A stretch of DNA of 64,000 bases from Morinoia aosen. Lineage: Eukaryota; Arthropoda; Malacostraca; Amphipoda; Talitridae. The stretch is from assembly GCA_030386875.1 (NCBI GenBank), contig CM059575.1, positions 52,544,859-52,608,858 of the forward strand. Reading direction: 5' to 3'. Under the pieces are notes generated by a model. The model was not told where the DNA came from and searched no databases. It saw only the letters and a list, made by a program, of their open reading frames with translations. Every line of letters begins with the position of its first letter. Position 1 is the stretch's first letter. Positions 41,706 through 51,976 of this stretch are shown here, in pieces. A program made the position numbers and the translations under genes.

Positions 41706-44047
41706 TAAACATGATTTCAATATTAACAGCATTCTTTGTTTATAAGTTTCTAAAGACAATTCGCTTAAAGAAAACTAACTTTCCTGATATTTACATCCAT
41801 GTTTTTTTAGTCATGATTTTTTTAAAATGTTTATAAAAAAAAACTTTTTTGGTCCAATAAAATATAATAGCCATGTTTTTTCAGTGAAGATTTTTCTGTT
41901 AAAAAACAATGTTTAAAAAAAACAGTATTGGATTTTTAAGGTCACAAATATATTAATTTCCATGTTTTTTATTCATAATTTTTGTATGAATAACATGTTT
42001 TTTTTTTAAAAAAGCATGGTTTTTTAGTCACATCTCTATCAATGACCATAAGTAAAGATATGTTATTATAACACACCATTTTGGGAGTTTAAGGTCATTC
42101 ACATGTATTGTAAAATAAATGAAGTATCAAAGCATGAAACCGCAGAAAATGAAAAAGTTCATAAAACCATAGAAAACCATCAATTAAGAAGTATGCTGTT
42201 TTATTTTGTAATTTGACATGAAAACAAATAATGTAATGTGGTTCTTTATCTTGCTGAGTTATTTTCAGACAAAATATTTAAAAAAAACCAAAATATCCAT
42301 GTTTTTTTTGGCCACAGTTTTTTTTGTAAAAAAAACGTGTTTTTTAAAAAAAACGGCATGGTTTTTTTTGAGTCACATCTCTATTTCTGAACCAGCCATC
42401 TTTGGCGTCAGCCTCCAGTGAACAACCTGAAAATACTTATGCATCTCCTGACAATGTTGATGAGGGTGTTTCAAGTAAGAGCAACCCAAAAAACTTGGAC
42501 CAAACCCTATATCAACTGAACTCGCCAAACCAGAACCCCCCCAAACATGAAATGGAACCTGCTCGACTTGCCAAGCGTCCTAGAAACTTGTCTCTGTCTC
42601 CTGCAGTGTCGTACTCGTCACTTAATTCTGACCCAAATTTTGCGGGCTTCCAAACTTGCCAGTTAGAGGAAAACATCCCAGCCATGGCCTCTAACATTAA
42701 CAACTCTTATGACAGCTTACCATCATATCAGCCACCACAACCAACCCATAGTCCACCCAGAAGTGCTGATCATCCAGTTATTCTGATAGAACCAACCAAT
42801 GAAAACAATAATCCTAGTAAATTTTCATCCAATGAATTTCAACTCTCTAAACTTTTTGCTTCCTCTCCTTTTGCTAGTGCAGGCATTTTTTCAATTCACA
42901 AAAACTTCAAACGTAATATTCTGGTCCTTACCCTGACTAACTCTGCAAATCCTGAAATAGTTTCCCTACTAAAAACAACCCAGCTGGGCCCTTGGCTGAT
43001 TCACTGTCGTCAGCCTGCCAATCAGACCCAAACCATTGGAGTTATAGGCCCATTTGGAATAGAAACTTCTGATTCAGAAATAGAACAAGCTCTTGAAGAG
43101 GCAGGGTACTCAAATCTAAAAGTATCTCGAGTTCTAAAACCGAGAAATGAAGGCCCAACAACAATGATAAAAATAACTTTTCAAACTATTTCTCTCCCTG
43201 AATACATCTATCTGAACTATCAAAGATTTAAAGTTAACCCCTACATTGGAAGCCCGTGGCAATGCTTTCAGTGCCAGAGATTTGGGCACAACGCCCAACA
43301 GTGTAGAAACTCTCTACGGTGTGTAGCATGTTCTGGACCTCATCTGGTAAAAGACTGCCCTAGAAGTTCAGCTCCAAAGTGTACAAACTGCAACGGGCCC
43401 CACACAGCAAATTATGGAGGCTGCCCCTTTGTTAAATAAGCAAAATCAGTGGAAAAGGTTAGAGTTCAACACAAACTTTCATACCGAGATGCCCTGGCAA
43501 AAGTGAAGAAAAATCCACCACACCCAGAAACTGGTAATTCTCAATCCGCGAACCCAATGGTAACAATCCCAAGTCATCTATCAAACATGGTTCAACAAAC
43601 CCACAAGCAAACATGCTCCACAGTATCCACTCAAACTGACAACAACTCTCTTCCTTCCAATGACTTGCAGACAACCTTAACACAACTAGTTTCACTGCTG
43701 TCCAAAGTCCTCCTTCTCTGTCAACCACAAGAACCTACCTCTAATTCAGAACAATTAAATTATATTGCAAATGCAGTCATCAATACAGTGACTCCTCATC
43801 TCACCAAAAATATAAACAAAGAACCCTCTACCAGCTATGAGGTAAACCACCTGACAGAACACATTCCACACTCAAATATCTCATCTCAACCAGTAGCTAA
43901 TGGAAAAGCCACAACCCCTGCTTTGATCCCTGAAGAACAATTCTCTCCATCACCAGTTATTGGTGGCAAGTTTCTAACTAACAAACTGGCCAAGGACACC
44001 ATCATTGATCCATCTCCAGTATTAGGCCGAAAATCAGATTCAGTTAA

Positions 44048-47000
44048 AACATCTCTGAAACAGCGTTCTCAAATTCCAACAAAAAACCCAACACTACATC
44101 CTCTCAAAAAGAACTGAAAATTCTCCAGTGGAACTCCCACAGCCTGCGCAACAAGCTCTCTCTTCTCAAGCTACATCTCTACTCTACTCATCCTCATGTG
44201 GTGTGCCTCTGTGAAACATGGCTGTCTGCTGGATTTGAACCCTCATTCATCAACTACACAGCAATATATCATCACCGTCAAAATGGTCATCAAGGAGGAG
44301 GTCTGGCAATTCTAATCCGCAATGATATCCCACACCTGCCGCTAAACATCACTCATTATCCTAATGGTCAATTAGAAGTTCAAGCTCTATCAATTTCAAT
44401 CAATCATTCTCGATCTCTAGCCATCCTCAACATCTACAATCCAAACCAAGCAGTCCGACTCCAAGAAATCAATCGCTACTTTACCTCCCTAAAAAACCCT
44501 TTTCTAATTGTTGGTGACTTTAACGCACATAGTACTCTGTGGGAACCCAGCAACACCTGTACCCCCAACACTACTGGAAAAAACATAGAACTCTCTTTAC
44601 TTCAACATCCTACTATTGCTCTACTAACCCCTCCCACACTTCCCACTTACTTCAACACCTATCATAACACTCACTCCACACTGGATCTTTCTTTCTCATC
44701 TACAAATCTTCTCTCTGTTGCAGCAGTTCAAACAGGCCCCGACCTATCCAGTGACCACTTTACAGTAACAACAACCCTAACATTATCCCCTCAACTCATC
44801 AGGTATCAGACCCTGCCACGCTGGAAGTTTGATCAGGGTTCATGGGGGGCATGGATAGCATCTCTTCCAAATAAAGATGAGCATAGAGATGATGATGTTG
44901 TCACAAGCTCGTCAAACTTTACGGTCTGCATGCTGACAGCCTCCGCCGCATCTTCTCCCCAAACAAAAGAAACGGTCAACCCTCGTTTCAGCAAACCCTG
45001 GTGGACTCAATCCTGCAAAGCTGCCCTTGATAACAGAAACTCTGCAAAGAAAAAGTTCATAAAACAACCCTCTCAACCAAACCTCATGATCTTCAAACGT
45101 GCAGAAGCTCTTCTAAAGAGAGAAATAAAGCTGGCAAAGCATTCATCCTGGGTAAAATTTTGCAACTCAATCAACTCAGAGACCCCTCCTTCAATACTTT
45201 GGAAAAAAATACGCAACCTCAAGCCCTCCCGTCGGCAAACGCAACCTTTCGTCACGGCAACCTCAATAATCTCCGAGCCAATGGAAAAAGTTGATCTTCT
45301 GGCTGCCTACTTTGAGAGCAACTTTTCGCAAACAGTTCCTCGTCCTTACCCTACCTTTATACTGCTGCCTTTGTCCACAGCCCTGCTTAACGACAACCCA
45401 GTATGGTACAACTCTGCTCTAACAATCCATGAACTAGAAAAAGCTATCTCCCCACTAAGCAATACCTCCCCAGGTTTGGATCAAATCAGCTATGAACATC
45501 TCAAACACCTCCCTCCATCATACAAAGAATGGCTACTTGAAATCTACAATCAAAGTTTCAATTCCGGAATTATCCCAAAATCATGGAAAAAAGCCCTGCT
45601 CCTACCCATTCAAAAGCCTTCTAAACCTGCCTCAAATATCTCCTCTTACCGGCCCATCTCGCTACTGTCTTGTACTGGCAAACTAATGGAAGCACTAATT
45701 AAAAATAGATTGAACTATTTTCTAGAGGAGAATCATGCACTGAGGGGACAACAGGGGGGATTTCGGCGCAGGCTGTCGGCAATAGATCAGGTGGCGAGGC
45801 TCGAGTCTGCCATCCGGGTGACGCAACAGAAGAAACACTTCCTAGTAGTGGCCTTCTGCGACCTTACTCAGGCCTTTGATCGTGTCTGGCACACAGGCCT
45901 CTTGTACAAACTTTCTAAAATAGGAATACACGGCAAACTTCTACGCTGGATCCAGGGATATCTATCAAAACGCACCTTTCAGGTCTTCTTTGAAGGCGTA
46001 CGCTCCAGGGACAGGAAAATGAAGTCTGGTGTTCCCCAAGGAGCAGTATTGTCCCCACTATTATTCAACGTTATGCTGAGTGATCTGCCTTCATTCCCAA
46101 GTGTACAAAGTGCAGAATATGCTGATGATATCACGTTCTTCTCTTCTCACAAAATCCTAGCAAATGCCGTACAATCAATACAAGTTGCAATGACCTCATT
46201 TCACGAATGGACCTCAAGATGGGGGCTTTCAGTGAATTTAGAAAAAACAAAATGCATGCTCTTCACACATTCCCAAACCACTCCTCCTACAATAACTGTG
46301 GCAGGAACAACTCTGACTTTTGCAAGCAAACATCGGTATCTGGGAGTAAATCTAGATGCTCCCAAATTAAATTGGTCCTCCCATATTTCCTCTCTTAAAC
46401 TAAGCTGCATTCCCCTAACTAACTTGTTAAAATCAATCTCCCACCACCAGTGGGGTGCAGACCGTTCTCTCCTCCTAAAATTATACCGCATGCTTATTAG
46501 AAGCCGATTGGACTATGCAGCTCCCTTGTACTGCACAGCCCCAAAGCATTTACTACAACAGCTAAATATCATTCAGAACAATTCACTACGAATTGCATTA
46601 GGTTGCCTCAAAACATCTCCAATAAATTCTCTGGAAATAGAAGCAAACATCCTCCCATTGTCCTTACATAGAACTCTCCTGCTACTGGATTATGTTCAGA
46701 AAGTCTCTCATCTCTCAGAAATTCTGCAACTACCTTCCATTCCTCAAATCAAGCTCATGAGTAAAACCTCTTCATTTCTCTCACTCGCAATGAGGACCTT
46801 TGAAAGACTCCGACAGCCTTTTCCACGTCCAACAATAACCTCTCTCCATTCGCCTCTCCATCCCCTTCTTGATACCAATGCTTTGTTAGTGCCAAAATTT
46901 GCCTCTGTGTCATCTGCCAATCTTTCATCTGAAACTAATAAGCAGCTCTTTAATGAACTTGTTCATGATCATTATAGTAATTTTCTGCATGCTTTCACTG

Positions 47001-47872
47001 ATGGTTCCCACGTAAAAAGTCCCTTGACCTCCACTGCAGCAGCTCTGGTGATTCCAGCAAGAAATGTTTCCCTTGACTGGAAGCTCTCACCATCTATCTC
47101 CTCATTTGGTGCAGAGCTATATGCAATCTATGAGGCATTGAACTGGGCCCAAAATAATCTTATGACTGGAGAGTCTTATGTGGTCTTTTCGGACTCCTTG
47201 TCCTCAATTCTTCTTCTCCAATCAACTAAACCACAAAAATATACTACATTTATATTCAATATTCAACAAACCTTGTCAATTCTGAATGAAAAATATACCG
47301 TCAAAATCCAGTTTGTCCCAGCTCACCAAGGAATTGCTGGAAATGAAGCTGCAGATGCAGCAGCAAAAGCTGCGCACAACCTCAAATTCCGCACATTATT
47401 CCCGTTATTCACTGAGGACACCCATAAAAACTTAGTTGAGCTCTTGAAGATGGAGTGGGTGAGAGAGTGGCACGAGTCAATCCAAAATGGCAAAGGTATG
47501 TTTCTGGCCTCAATTAAGGACTCAATAAGAGAATGGCCTTGGGCATCTCACCCAAGTAGAGCTATTGAAACTGCCATAACCAGGCTCAGAATTGGACATG
47601 TGCGACTCGCAGCTCATCTGCATAGATTTAGATTGCTCGATCACCCAGACTGCGAATGTGGCAGTGTTGAAACAGTCCAGCACTTTCTCCTCCAATGCCC
47701 AAATCATAACAATGCCCGCCACCAACTAACCTCCCTCCTCAACTCTGTACGTGTACCCCTAACACTGAAAAATGTACTAAGTGGAGGTCCCTTTCCTCAC
47801 TCTGTGCAGTTTCTAATACTTCAAGCTCTTGCTGGTTTCTTGAAAGATACAAACAAAGTATCACTACTGTAA
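44048..47872 (+). CDS. I-group LINE ORF2: endonuclease, RT, RNase H
   Basis: Uninterrupted 1,274-codon frame, overlapping the end of ORF1 by about 70 nt in another frame. No ATG near its start, so translation would need reinitiation or a non-ATG start. EEP endonuclease: ILQWNSHSLRNKL, CLCETW, VGDFNAHSTLW (about residue 156), SSDHF (about 235). RT: SYRPISLLSCTGKLMEALI, FCDLTQAFDRVWH, SGVPQGAVLSPLLFNVML, catalytic YADD (about 691). RNase H: FTDGSH (about 985), FGAELYAI, VFSDSLSS, AHQGIAGNEAADAAA (about 1092). A C-terminal CECGSVETVQHFLLQC (about 1202) is a zinc-finger-like motif common in this group. All visible catalytic residues are intact. Confidence 0.93.
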   Translation, partial: NISETAFSNSNKKPNTTSSQKELKILQWNSHSLRNKLSLLKLHLYSTHPHVVCLCETWLSAGFEPSFINYTAIYHHRQNGHQGGGLAILIRNDIPHLPLNITHYPNGQLEVQALSISINHSRSLAILNIYNPNQAVRLQEINRYFTSLKNPFLIVGDFNAHSTLWEPSNTCTPNTTGKNIELSLLQHPTIALLTPPTLPTYFNTYHNTHSTLDLSFSSTNLLSVAAVQTGPDLSSDHFTVTTTLTLSPQLIRYQTLPRWKFDQGSWGAWIASLPNKDEHRDDDVVTSSSNFTVCMLTASAASSPQTKETVNPRFSKPWWTQSCKAALDNRNSAKKKFIKQPSQPNLMIFKRAEALLKREIKLAKHSSWVKFCNSINSETPPSILWKKIRNLKPSRRQTQPFVTATSIISEPMEKVDLLAAYFESNFSQTVPRPYPTFILLPLSTALLNDNPVWYNSALTIHELEKAISPLSNTSPGLDQISYEHLKHLPPSYKEWLLEIYNQSFNSGIIPKSWKKALLLPIQKPSKPASNISSYRPISLLSCTGKLMEALIKNRLNYFLEENHALRGQQGGFRRRLSAIDQVARLESAIRVTQQKKHFLVVAFCDLTQAFDRVWHTGLLYKLSKIGIHGKLLRWIQGYLSKRTFQVFFEGVRSRDRKMKSGVPQGAVLSPLLFNVMLSDLPSFPSVQSAEYADDITFFSSHKILANAVQSIQVAMTSFHEWTSRWGLSVNLEKTKCMLFTHSQTTPPTITVAGTTLTFASKHRYLGVNLDAPKLNWSSHISSLKLSCIPLTNLLKSISHHQWGADRSLLLKLYRMLIRSRLDYAAPLYCTAPKHLLQQLNIIQNNSLRIALGCLKTSPINSLEIEANILPLSLHRTLLLLDYVQKVSHLSEILQLPSIPQIKLMSKTSSFLSLAMRTFERLRQPFPRPTITSLHSPLHPLLDTNALLVPKFASVSSANLSSETNKQLFNELVHDHYSNFLHAFTDGSHVKSPLTSTAAALVIPARNVSLDWKLSPSISSFGAELYAIYEALNWAQNNLMTGESYVVFSDSLSSILLLQSTKPQKYTTFIFNIQQTLSILNEKYTVKIQFVPAHQGIAGNEAADAAAKAAHNLKFRTLFPLFTEDTHKNLVELLKMEWVREWHESIQNGKGMFLASIKDSIREWPWASHPSRAIETAITRLRIGHVRLAAHLHRFRLLDHPDCECGSVETVQHFLLQCPNHNNARHQLTSLLNSVRVPLTLKNVLSGGPFPHSVQFLILQALAGFLKDTNKVSLL

Positions 47873-48262
47873 ACAAGTTGAACTGTAATTCCTTAGCTAT
47901 GTATGGGTGTGTTGTGTTGGTATCGGTGGGAACCATATATGCTTGCCAAAAGTACCAAATATTATAGGTGACCTCTTTCCTCACTTTCTCTATGTACACC
48001 CGGTTTCACTAGAGTTCCTGAGCCCTTCTTGATAGAATAGAAACAAAACCAAACTTTTACTGTCTACATTCACAATAAAATTACCTATTACCAAATATCA
48101 CTAAACATATTGTCACTTCAGAATTTACGCATAATGTTAAACCGTAACCTTCAATACTATTTCCTTGTTCACCTTCATTACAAATACAACTTCCCTTTCA
48201 TTGTTCCTAATACACACATTTGTCATCTTAAATGTCTAATAAAAGAAAAATAAAGAAAAAGG
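47873..48262 (+). other. 3' UTR of the I-group LINE
   Basis: Non-coding, ending in overlapping AATAAA-type signals and A-rich sequence near 48238-48262. No clear target-site duplication found. Confidence 0.55.
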
Positions 48263-49579
48263 ATATAGGGGCTTAACTTAATTTCCCTAATACTTTCTCC
48301 ACTCCCTCCCTTATCTAAATGTTCCTCTTCCTCCTTTCAAATTATCCAGTATTTCACAGCCATTGTAATCTCAACTATTTAAAACTGCAGTGATTTGAGG
48401 CCTCATCCTGGCCTCCTCAGTATCTGGTATCAGTAGTTTGCACTAACCTGAGATTAGGGTGGTGCCTCAAATCATGTATATTCCTCCCTCAGAGGCCCAA
48501 CCACACACAGGCACCCTTGTCAACTGCTGCAGTCTGATAACGTACCTGTCTCTCGGGAAGCTCCAGGCTGCGCCGCCCAGGCTGGAGCTTTAATTTTGTT
48601 TGGTAACTTTTTGGATGCATGTGTTTTTTGAAGTTCAAAATTTTGCCACTATTATTTCCTGATCTTATTCCTCTCTCTCCCTCTCTCTCTCTCCCTCTCT
48701 CTCTCTCCCCTCTCTCTCTCTCCCCTCTCTCCCTCTCTCTCTCTGCCTTCTGGCTGTCCCTCTAAAAGCTATAACTCACATTTACACTCCTCCCATCCTT
48801 GGGTATTCTTCCTCATTTAAATTACCACTCTCACTTGAACTCAGCATATTGAAGGCAGTACCTCCCCTCCTTCTATTAACACATTCACTGCTCACTGTCA
48901 GTGAAACTGGACATATACTGGAGGTAGTATTGTCACTACAGAGGTATCCCTCAAGTCAATGAGTAAATAAGATTAGGTGACAGAAGCAATGATGGACACC
49001 AAAGAGAACTTAGTAACCATCTTGAAAACAATTCTCCACCTTCCTAGATCATGTAGTATATATTCCTGCTAGTGTGTGAAGGTACATTGGGTTCCTTGAA
49101 GGGTTCGTGTGTGTCTGTGGGTATGCGAGATGTGTGTGTGTGTGTGTGTGTGTGTGTGTCAGTGTGTGTATGTGTGTATGCATGTGTATGGGGTTGGGTT
49201 GTATCTCTTTTGTTCCAGATTTACTCTTACAGATTCAATAATATAACCTAAAGACTAAGATACCTAAAATAAGTGATTCATTAGCAAGGCTCTGGTTAGC
49301 ATACTCCAGGAGGTCCTTGCCTAATCAGTGATTCCCGCACTCAGAGTGGCCAAGACTTGAGGCTACATGAGCTTGTTCTCAAAGCCTCGCTAAACCCCGA
49401 ATGAACAACAACAACAACAACAAGGTTGCAGCAGTGGATACGATACGCTGTGCACGTTGTTGAACAATTGTTCTGATCCTCCGACGAAAATTGTGGTGAA
49501 TTAAAGTGAAGCTGCTGAAAAACTGGAATTGTTTGTATATTCACGTGAGTACAGTGTGTGACTTTGTATGGGTTGCTAG
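48263..49579. other. Unassigned DNA with simple repeats and one hairpin
   Basis: Contains a TCTC/CCCTCTCT tract (48665-48745), a TG tract (49130-49160) and a CAA tract (49405-49422). The hairpin AAGCTCCAG/CTGGAGCTT at 48558-48590 has a GC-rich loop. The tail of this stretch overlaps frames on the minus strand without motifs. Confidence 0.5.
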
Positions 49580-50113
49580 GGTAAATGTTAAGGACTTGAC
49601 CATAATCGATTTTCCACTCTTTGAGCAATAAAGATTGTTGATGAGACCAAAATAAACAAGTTTTCTTCAATGCACTTTCCGGCGGAAATAAGTATTTTAA
49701 AAGTTATGGCATTAAATGAGTTACCGTAACTCCAGTGTTTGAGGCGGGGAAAAATACACCGCACGGTCCGACGTGAAAGTAAACAGGCGTTCCCGCGCGC
49801 CAACCAAGCCGACGAAGAGCAAACCCCCTATTACAAACGTAAAGAGGTTGGGTCGTGAGGGGTAGCAACAGTTCTTTTAGTGAAAATTATAAAACTAAAA
49901 GAACTGTGGCTACCCCTCACGACCCAACCTCTTTACATTTGTAATAGGGTGATGCACACTGGAGTTCCGGTAACTCATTTAACGCCATAACTTTTAAAAT
50001 ACTCATTTCGCCGGAAAGTGCATTGAAGAAAACTTGTTTATTTTGGTCTCATCAACAACCTTTGTTGATCAAAAAGTGGAAAATCGGTTATGGTCAAGAC
50101 CTTAACATTTACC
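49580..50113. mobile_element. Foldback transposon family C, copy C2, with a family D core
   Basis: A 534-bp element. Perfect 8-bp duplication GTTGCTAG (49572-49579 and 50114-50121); ends GGTAAATGTTAAGG and, from the right, GGTAAATGTTAAGG. Outer arms are family C-like (ACAAGTTTTCTTCAATGCA). The centre (49827-49947) is a near-perfect inverted pair of TATTACAAACGTAAAGAGG, TTGGGTCGTGAGGGG and ACAGTTCTTTTAG, a module otherwise found inside family D. Confidence 0.9.
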
Positions 50114-50639
50114 GTTGCTAGTGAGAGTAGTTTTTTTTTTTGTTGCGTGAGAGTTGAGACTGAGCATTGGACTTTAATGTGGTGACTTGCAATTTTTGAC
50201 TCAGGTGTTTTGACTGGTAAGCTTTCTTTGCATATAAAGAGTATAGTGTGTGACATTGTAGAGAGTGACTGTGAGAGTAGTAGGAACAGGGAAGAATTTC
50301 AGGAAACTTTTTTATGCCTGGACACAATGGCAAATTGGAACTTGATGTAGGGTAATTCATCAAATATCGAACAGAAACCACGTGTGTCTAGAAACAACCT
50401 TCATAAATCGGTAACTTTTGATCTGAATAACTCTTGCGGGCCTCAAGGTTATTCTTGAACAGTTGCTTTCTTGTTCTGTGATGTCGCTTGAAAGACAACG
50501 TAGATTATTGAAATGTATTTATTGTTCTAAAAATCGAATTCTTTAGTAACATAATTTCATCAATATCGAACAGGAATCGAACAAGAATTTTGATTCGAAC
50601 AGGATGGTTTGTCAATTAGTTCTCTTCGTATCGAACTTT

Positions 50640-50795
50640 TGTTAGACTATTAGCACGCCACGTATGGTTTGTATATTAGTACGCCTCGTATATTTTGTCC
50701 ATTATTATGCCTCGTATGGTCTATCTATTTGTACACCTCATGTGGCCACTTGGAAAATAAACGTTTTTCTTTCATTCTTTTTTTCTTTGGTGCAC
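50640..50795 (+). mobile_element. LINE-like 3' end (G3)
   Basis: Units ATTAGCACGCCACGTATGG, ATTAGTACGCCTCGTAT and ATTATTATGCCTCGTATGG, spaced about 27-30 bp, then CTTGGAAAATAAACG and a CTTT-type tail. Same terminus as at 29995-30310, with fewer units. Confidence 0.72.
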
Positions 50796-50810
50796 TGGAT
50801 TTTCTTGGAA

Positions 50811-51110
50811 GTGCTCGCGGTGGCACAGCGGTTAAGGGATCGGACTTGTATGTTGGAGTCGCGGGTTCGTATCCCGGCGCTGGCGCTGCAATTTTCCCCG
50901 TTGGGTATAAGGGAAAGCTCAAGCACAATACCCCCACTCGACCCAGGTGTCGGAAATGGGTACCGACTTTACGGGGGAACCGTCATGGTGTCCTATACAT
51001 AGTGTTAGTTATAAGACATTTGAAAAACCAATGCTTAAGATCATTTGTATCAGGCTTGATTGGAAATAAAGCATCCCAAAGATGCCGATGTTTGTTTTGT
51101 TTGTTTGTTT
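50811..51110 (+). mobile_element. tRNA-derived SINE (family B), copy B3
   Basis: The best-preserved copy. Box A-like TGGCACAGCGGTTAAGGG (50822), box B-like GGGTTCGTATCCC (50864), full body, then GGAAATAAAGCATCCCAAAG and a TTTG-repeat tail (51090-51110). It follows the LINE tail G3 within 16 bp. Confidence 0.92.
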
Positions 51111-51976
51111 AAAATGACTGTCTCATTACTTATTTTCAGGAAGCATTTGAATGGAGAGTTATCAAAATTTGAATATGATGTCGATGTTTCATTTGCAGTG
51201 CTTGTTGAACCATCATTGTGATCATCAACCTGTGTGACCTTTTTTGGAGTAGAGTGTAGAGCACGCGTCAATGAATTATTATTGATGCTTGCATCAATTT
51301 TCTTGGCAAGGGATTGATCATCAGTAAATGTAGCCAGACGAATCATTGATGATCTTGAGGGCCTTGGAACACCAGCAGCTGATTGGTCGCCATCTTCAAC
51401 TATTCATTGTTATTATCAAGCGTTAATACAATATTTTAAGGAAATGAAACAGGCGTTCAATAGATCAATTCAGTTATTTAAAAGAATTAAGAATCGAAAA
51501 GCCTTGTTCGAGGCATAAATTCATGATTTTTAAGGAATTTTGATTCGAACCCCTTTGTTCAGTATTTAATACTGACATGAAATAGGAACTGAATGTCGAA
51601 CATGGAATAATTATCAAGTTTTTAGCGGGAAAGAAAAAAATACAGCAACAGAACATCATTTGACAACACTACTCTCTAGTTATGACGGGAGGTTGACGTT
51701 GGCACAACAACAGTTAAACCGTCGCAATTTTCCCGAGGTGCGTAAGATTTTTCAAGTGAAAAAATATGACCAATTTGTAAGGGTCGTACAGAAAATGTGT
51801 TCGCAACAGCTGGTAGCAGTTTGCAGCTCACAGAAATGAGTTCTAATCACTAAAATAGGAGTTTTAGATGGAAGATCACCGGCACTGTGCAAGTTTGGAT
51901 GCTTAAGAAATTTATTACGCGCATATTTTTAAAGTTGTTCGATAATCAGTTCAGTTCGATATTTGATGAATTACCC

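Larger units (their letters stand above)
38408..42383. mobile_element. 3,976-bp composite hAT-type insertion
   Basis: Bounded by an exact 8-bp duplication TTTCTGAA (38400-38407 and 42384-42391). Ends are TAGTGATGCAAAAAAACGG and, inward from the right, TAGAGATGTGACTCAAAAAA; TAGNGATG ends with 8-bp duplications are hAT features. Removing it leaves ORF1 of the host LINE in frame. The interior is mostly AT-rich iterations of CATGTTTTTTAGTCATGATT and ATATTTTATGTGACCAAAAA in alternating orientation (reverse at 38440-38610, forward at 39454-41150, reverse at 41160-42380). It contains five further elements and no transposase. A second copy of its right-end sequence, AGTCACATCTCTA, at 42031-42043 suggests internal rearrangement. 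Confidence 0.85.
38301..44117 (+). pseudogene. I-group LINE ORF1 (gag-like), split by insertion
   Basis: Starts at ATG 38301 (MGSPKRSKHKPKGG), runs to 38407, and resumes in the same frame at 42392 after the hAT-type insertion. It continues through a Pro/Ser-rich region and a gag/RRM-like fold (GVIGPFG, RVLKPRNEGPTTMIKITF). Three zinc knuckles at about 43262-43432 follow: CFQCQRFGHNAQQC, CVACSGPHLVKDC, CTNCNGPHTANYGGC. One in-frame TAA at 43437-43439 interrupts the frame, which then runs on (YRDALAKVKKNP) to 44117. Normal role: RNA binding in the ribonucleoprotein. Damage is only one insertion and one stop. Confidence 0.85.
38050..48262 (+). mobile_element. I-group LINE interrupted by a hAT-type insertion
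   Basis: A full-type non-LTR retrotransposon: 5' region, ORF1 (gag-like with zinc knuckles), overlapping ORF2 (endonuclease, RT, RNase H), then a 3' UTR ending in TAATAAAAGAAAAATAAAG at about 48240-48262. Possession of RNase H plus three-knuckle ORF1 places it in the I/Jockey-related group, I-like being most likely. The insertion at 38408-42383 splits ORF1. The 5' end is uncertain (somewhere 38000-38200). Confidence 0.85.
50350..51976. mobile_element. TA-flanked DNA transposon with 24-bp inverted ends
   Basis: Ends GGGTAATTCATCAAATATCG (extending to 24 matching bases, plus CGAAC) at both sides in inverted orientation, flanked by TA (50348-50349 and 51977-51978), as in Tc1/mariner/pogo elements. 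CGAAC motifs recur near the left end. It holds a nested LINE tail (50640-50795) and SINE B3. The minus-strand frame at 51346-51050 (DDQSLAKKIDASINNNSLTR) may be a transposase relic, not recognised. Confidence 0.75.

Noticed and set aside
42402..43439. Independent zinc-knuckle gene beginning at 42402
   Set aside because: The frame is open upstream of 42402 without an ATG and joins the LINE ORF1 start at 38301 once the insertion is recognised.
48665..48745. TC-rich tract as a promoter GAGA element
   Set aside because: Simple microsatellite with no neighbouring gene to regulate.
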